Positions 5,353 through 6,092 of a DNA stretch of 6,092 nt are shown here, in pieces. The notes under the pieces are model-generated. The model worked only from the letters and a program-made list of their open reading frames with translations. It was not told the DNA's origin and did not search any database. The translations under genes and the position numbers were made by a program. Position 1 is the first letter of the stretch; every line of letters starts with the position of its first letter. The stretch comes from Thermoprotei archaeon (GTDB taxonomy: Archaea > Thermoproteota > Thermoprotei_A > Sulfolobales > Ignisphaeraceae): assembly GCA_003661865.1 (NCBI GenBank), contig QMWY01000078.1, forward strand, positions 1 to 6,092, read 5' to 3'.

Positions 5353-6092
5353 TCATGAGACGAATTCTAGGTACGCCTCTAGCTCGTACTTTATCTCTTT
5401 TAATTCGTTCCACCACGGCTTGAGTATATCGTACGCCTTCTGTTTGTTTCTAGCGGCTTCGTTTAGGAGCTCTATCATCTTTAGGAAGTTTCTGTCTACT
5501 CCTTCGAATTCGTAGCTATACCTATTGAAGCTATCTGGGGTCTCTTGTTCTTCTCTACAACCTTTCTCCAGCGTGCTGCGCCCTATGTCTAGCCCTGTAT
5601 CTTTGAGTGCTATTGCAAGAGCTTTAATCTCGCTCTCCTCAGGGCTCGTTTCTAGCCATATACTGAACACCGCTTTAGGTTCCCTCATTACCTGCTTAAC
5701 GAGGTATGTGTAGCTGTATCTCGTTAGTCTATGTGCTAGAATCCTCGGTATGATGATGTTTACGAGCTCGTAGGTGTTGTATGGATTCCTACAGCTTGAT
5801 AGGATCTCTATAGCTTGCTTAGTTCCTTTGAGGTATAGGTCTTGGTATCCGGATTTGAAGCTAGCAGTATAGGCTAGAACCTCATCGATTATCGTATCTA
5901 GCATGTCCTTACGATTGATATCTAGCGCGATATGGGTAACCTCATGTATTAGCGAAGATGCTGTCCACCTAGGCTCCTCGCTGTTATAGTAGATGATTAG
6001 CGTATCTCCCTCCACCTTGCCCAAGGCGTTGTATATCGCTAGTAGCCATCCATACTTAGTGAAAGCTTTTGCAAGGACAATCCTGCTAATCC
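5353..6092 (-). CDS. Putative HExxH zinc metallopeptidase-like protein (5' partial)
   Basis: The frame is open from the TGA at 5353-5355 to the right edge, giving 245 visible codons, so the true start lies beyond the window. The TTG at 6022-6024 is within conserved-looking sequence and is unlikely to be the start. The key feature is SSLIHEVTHIALD, with histidines at 5944-5946 and 5932-5934 and the glutamate between them. Seventeen residues on, IIDEVLAY supplies Glu at 5881-5883, a plausible third zinc ligand as in gluzincin-type proteases. The rest is mostly helical and charged, with only two cysteines and no membrane segment in the visible part. I do not recognise the family. G+C is about 42-47% in the parts counted, well below the 55-60% of the genes to the left. 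It converges with the transporter gene. A peptidase role is inferred from the motif alone. Confidence 0.6.
   Translation of the reverse strand, partial: ISRIVLAKAFTKYGWLLAIYNALGKVEGDTLIIYYNSEEPRWTASSLIHEVTHIALDINRKDMLDTIIDEVLAYTASFKSGYQDLYLKGTKQAIEILSSCRNPYNTYELVNIIIPRILAHRLTRYSYTYLVKQVMREPKAVFSIWLETSPEESEIKALAIALKDTGLDIGRSTLEKGCREEQETPDSFNRYSYEFEGVDRNFLKMIELLNEAARNKQKAYDILKPWWNELKEIKYELEAYLEFVS

Noticed and set aside
5525..5713. Plus-strand open frame opposite the HExxH gene
   Set aside because: It lies inside the minus-strand frame with the metal-site motif and has no features of its own.
6022..6024. TTG as the start of the HExxH gene
   Set aside because: The frame continues to the window edge with a plausible helical sequence (AKAFTKYGWLLAIYNAL), so this codon is probably an internal leucine.

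Overview
The window looks like chromosome of a hyperthermophilic crenarchaeon (Thermoprotei, possibly Desulfurococcales-like; the genus is not resolved). The reasons are an archaeal-type UMP kinase, an archaeal Trm10-type SPOUT protein, heavy use of AGG/AGA arginine and ATA isoleucine codons, TTG starts behind GGAGGTG-type ribosome binding sites, and TATA-like boxes 25-35 bases ahead of genes with very short leaders. Most of the window is roughly 55-60% G+C by hand count; the right end is clearly AT-richer.

Layout. Bases 2-886 (+) hold the 3' part of a Trm10-like tRNA N1-methyl-purine-9 methyltransferase. It converges on, and overlaps by 24 bases, a circularly permuted YlqF/RbgA-type ribosome-assembly GTPase at 863-1663 (-). 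Upstream of the GTPase on the same strand is pyrH, the UMP kinase (1726-2406, -). A divergent promoter region (2407-2489) containing the palindromic TATA element GGTTATAACC separates pyrH from a CehA/McbA-like PHP-domain metallo-phosphoesterase (2490-3503, +). Next come a ChrB-type 'chromate resistance' domain protein (3558-4058, +) and, six bases later, a major facilitator transporter (4065-5154, +). The transporter is frameshifted at a GGGGG run and also appears to lack about 20 residues of its tenth membrane helix. An AT-rich spacer with a hairpin (5155-5352) leads to the 3' part of an HExxH-type putative metallopeptidase (5353-6092, -) of unknown family.

Functional reading. The left 2.4 kb is housekeeping: tRNA modification, ribosome assembly and pyrimidine nucleotide synthesis. 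The middle is a plus-strand set of a PHP hydrolase and a ChrB-domain/MFS pair, which resembles a small stress or efflux module whose transporter seems to be decaying (or miscalled at a homopolymer). The right end, with lower G+C and an unrecognised zinc-protease-like gene, looks like the start of more accessory DNA. No tRNA, rRNA, CRISPR array or insertion sequence was recognised. The most notable observations are the broken transporter beside an intact ChrB-domain gene, and the AT-rich HExxH gene at the right edge.
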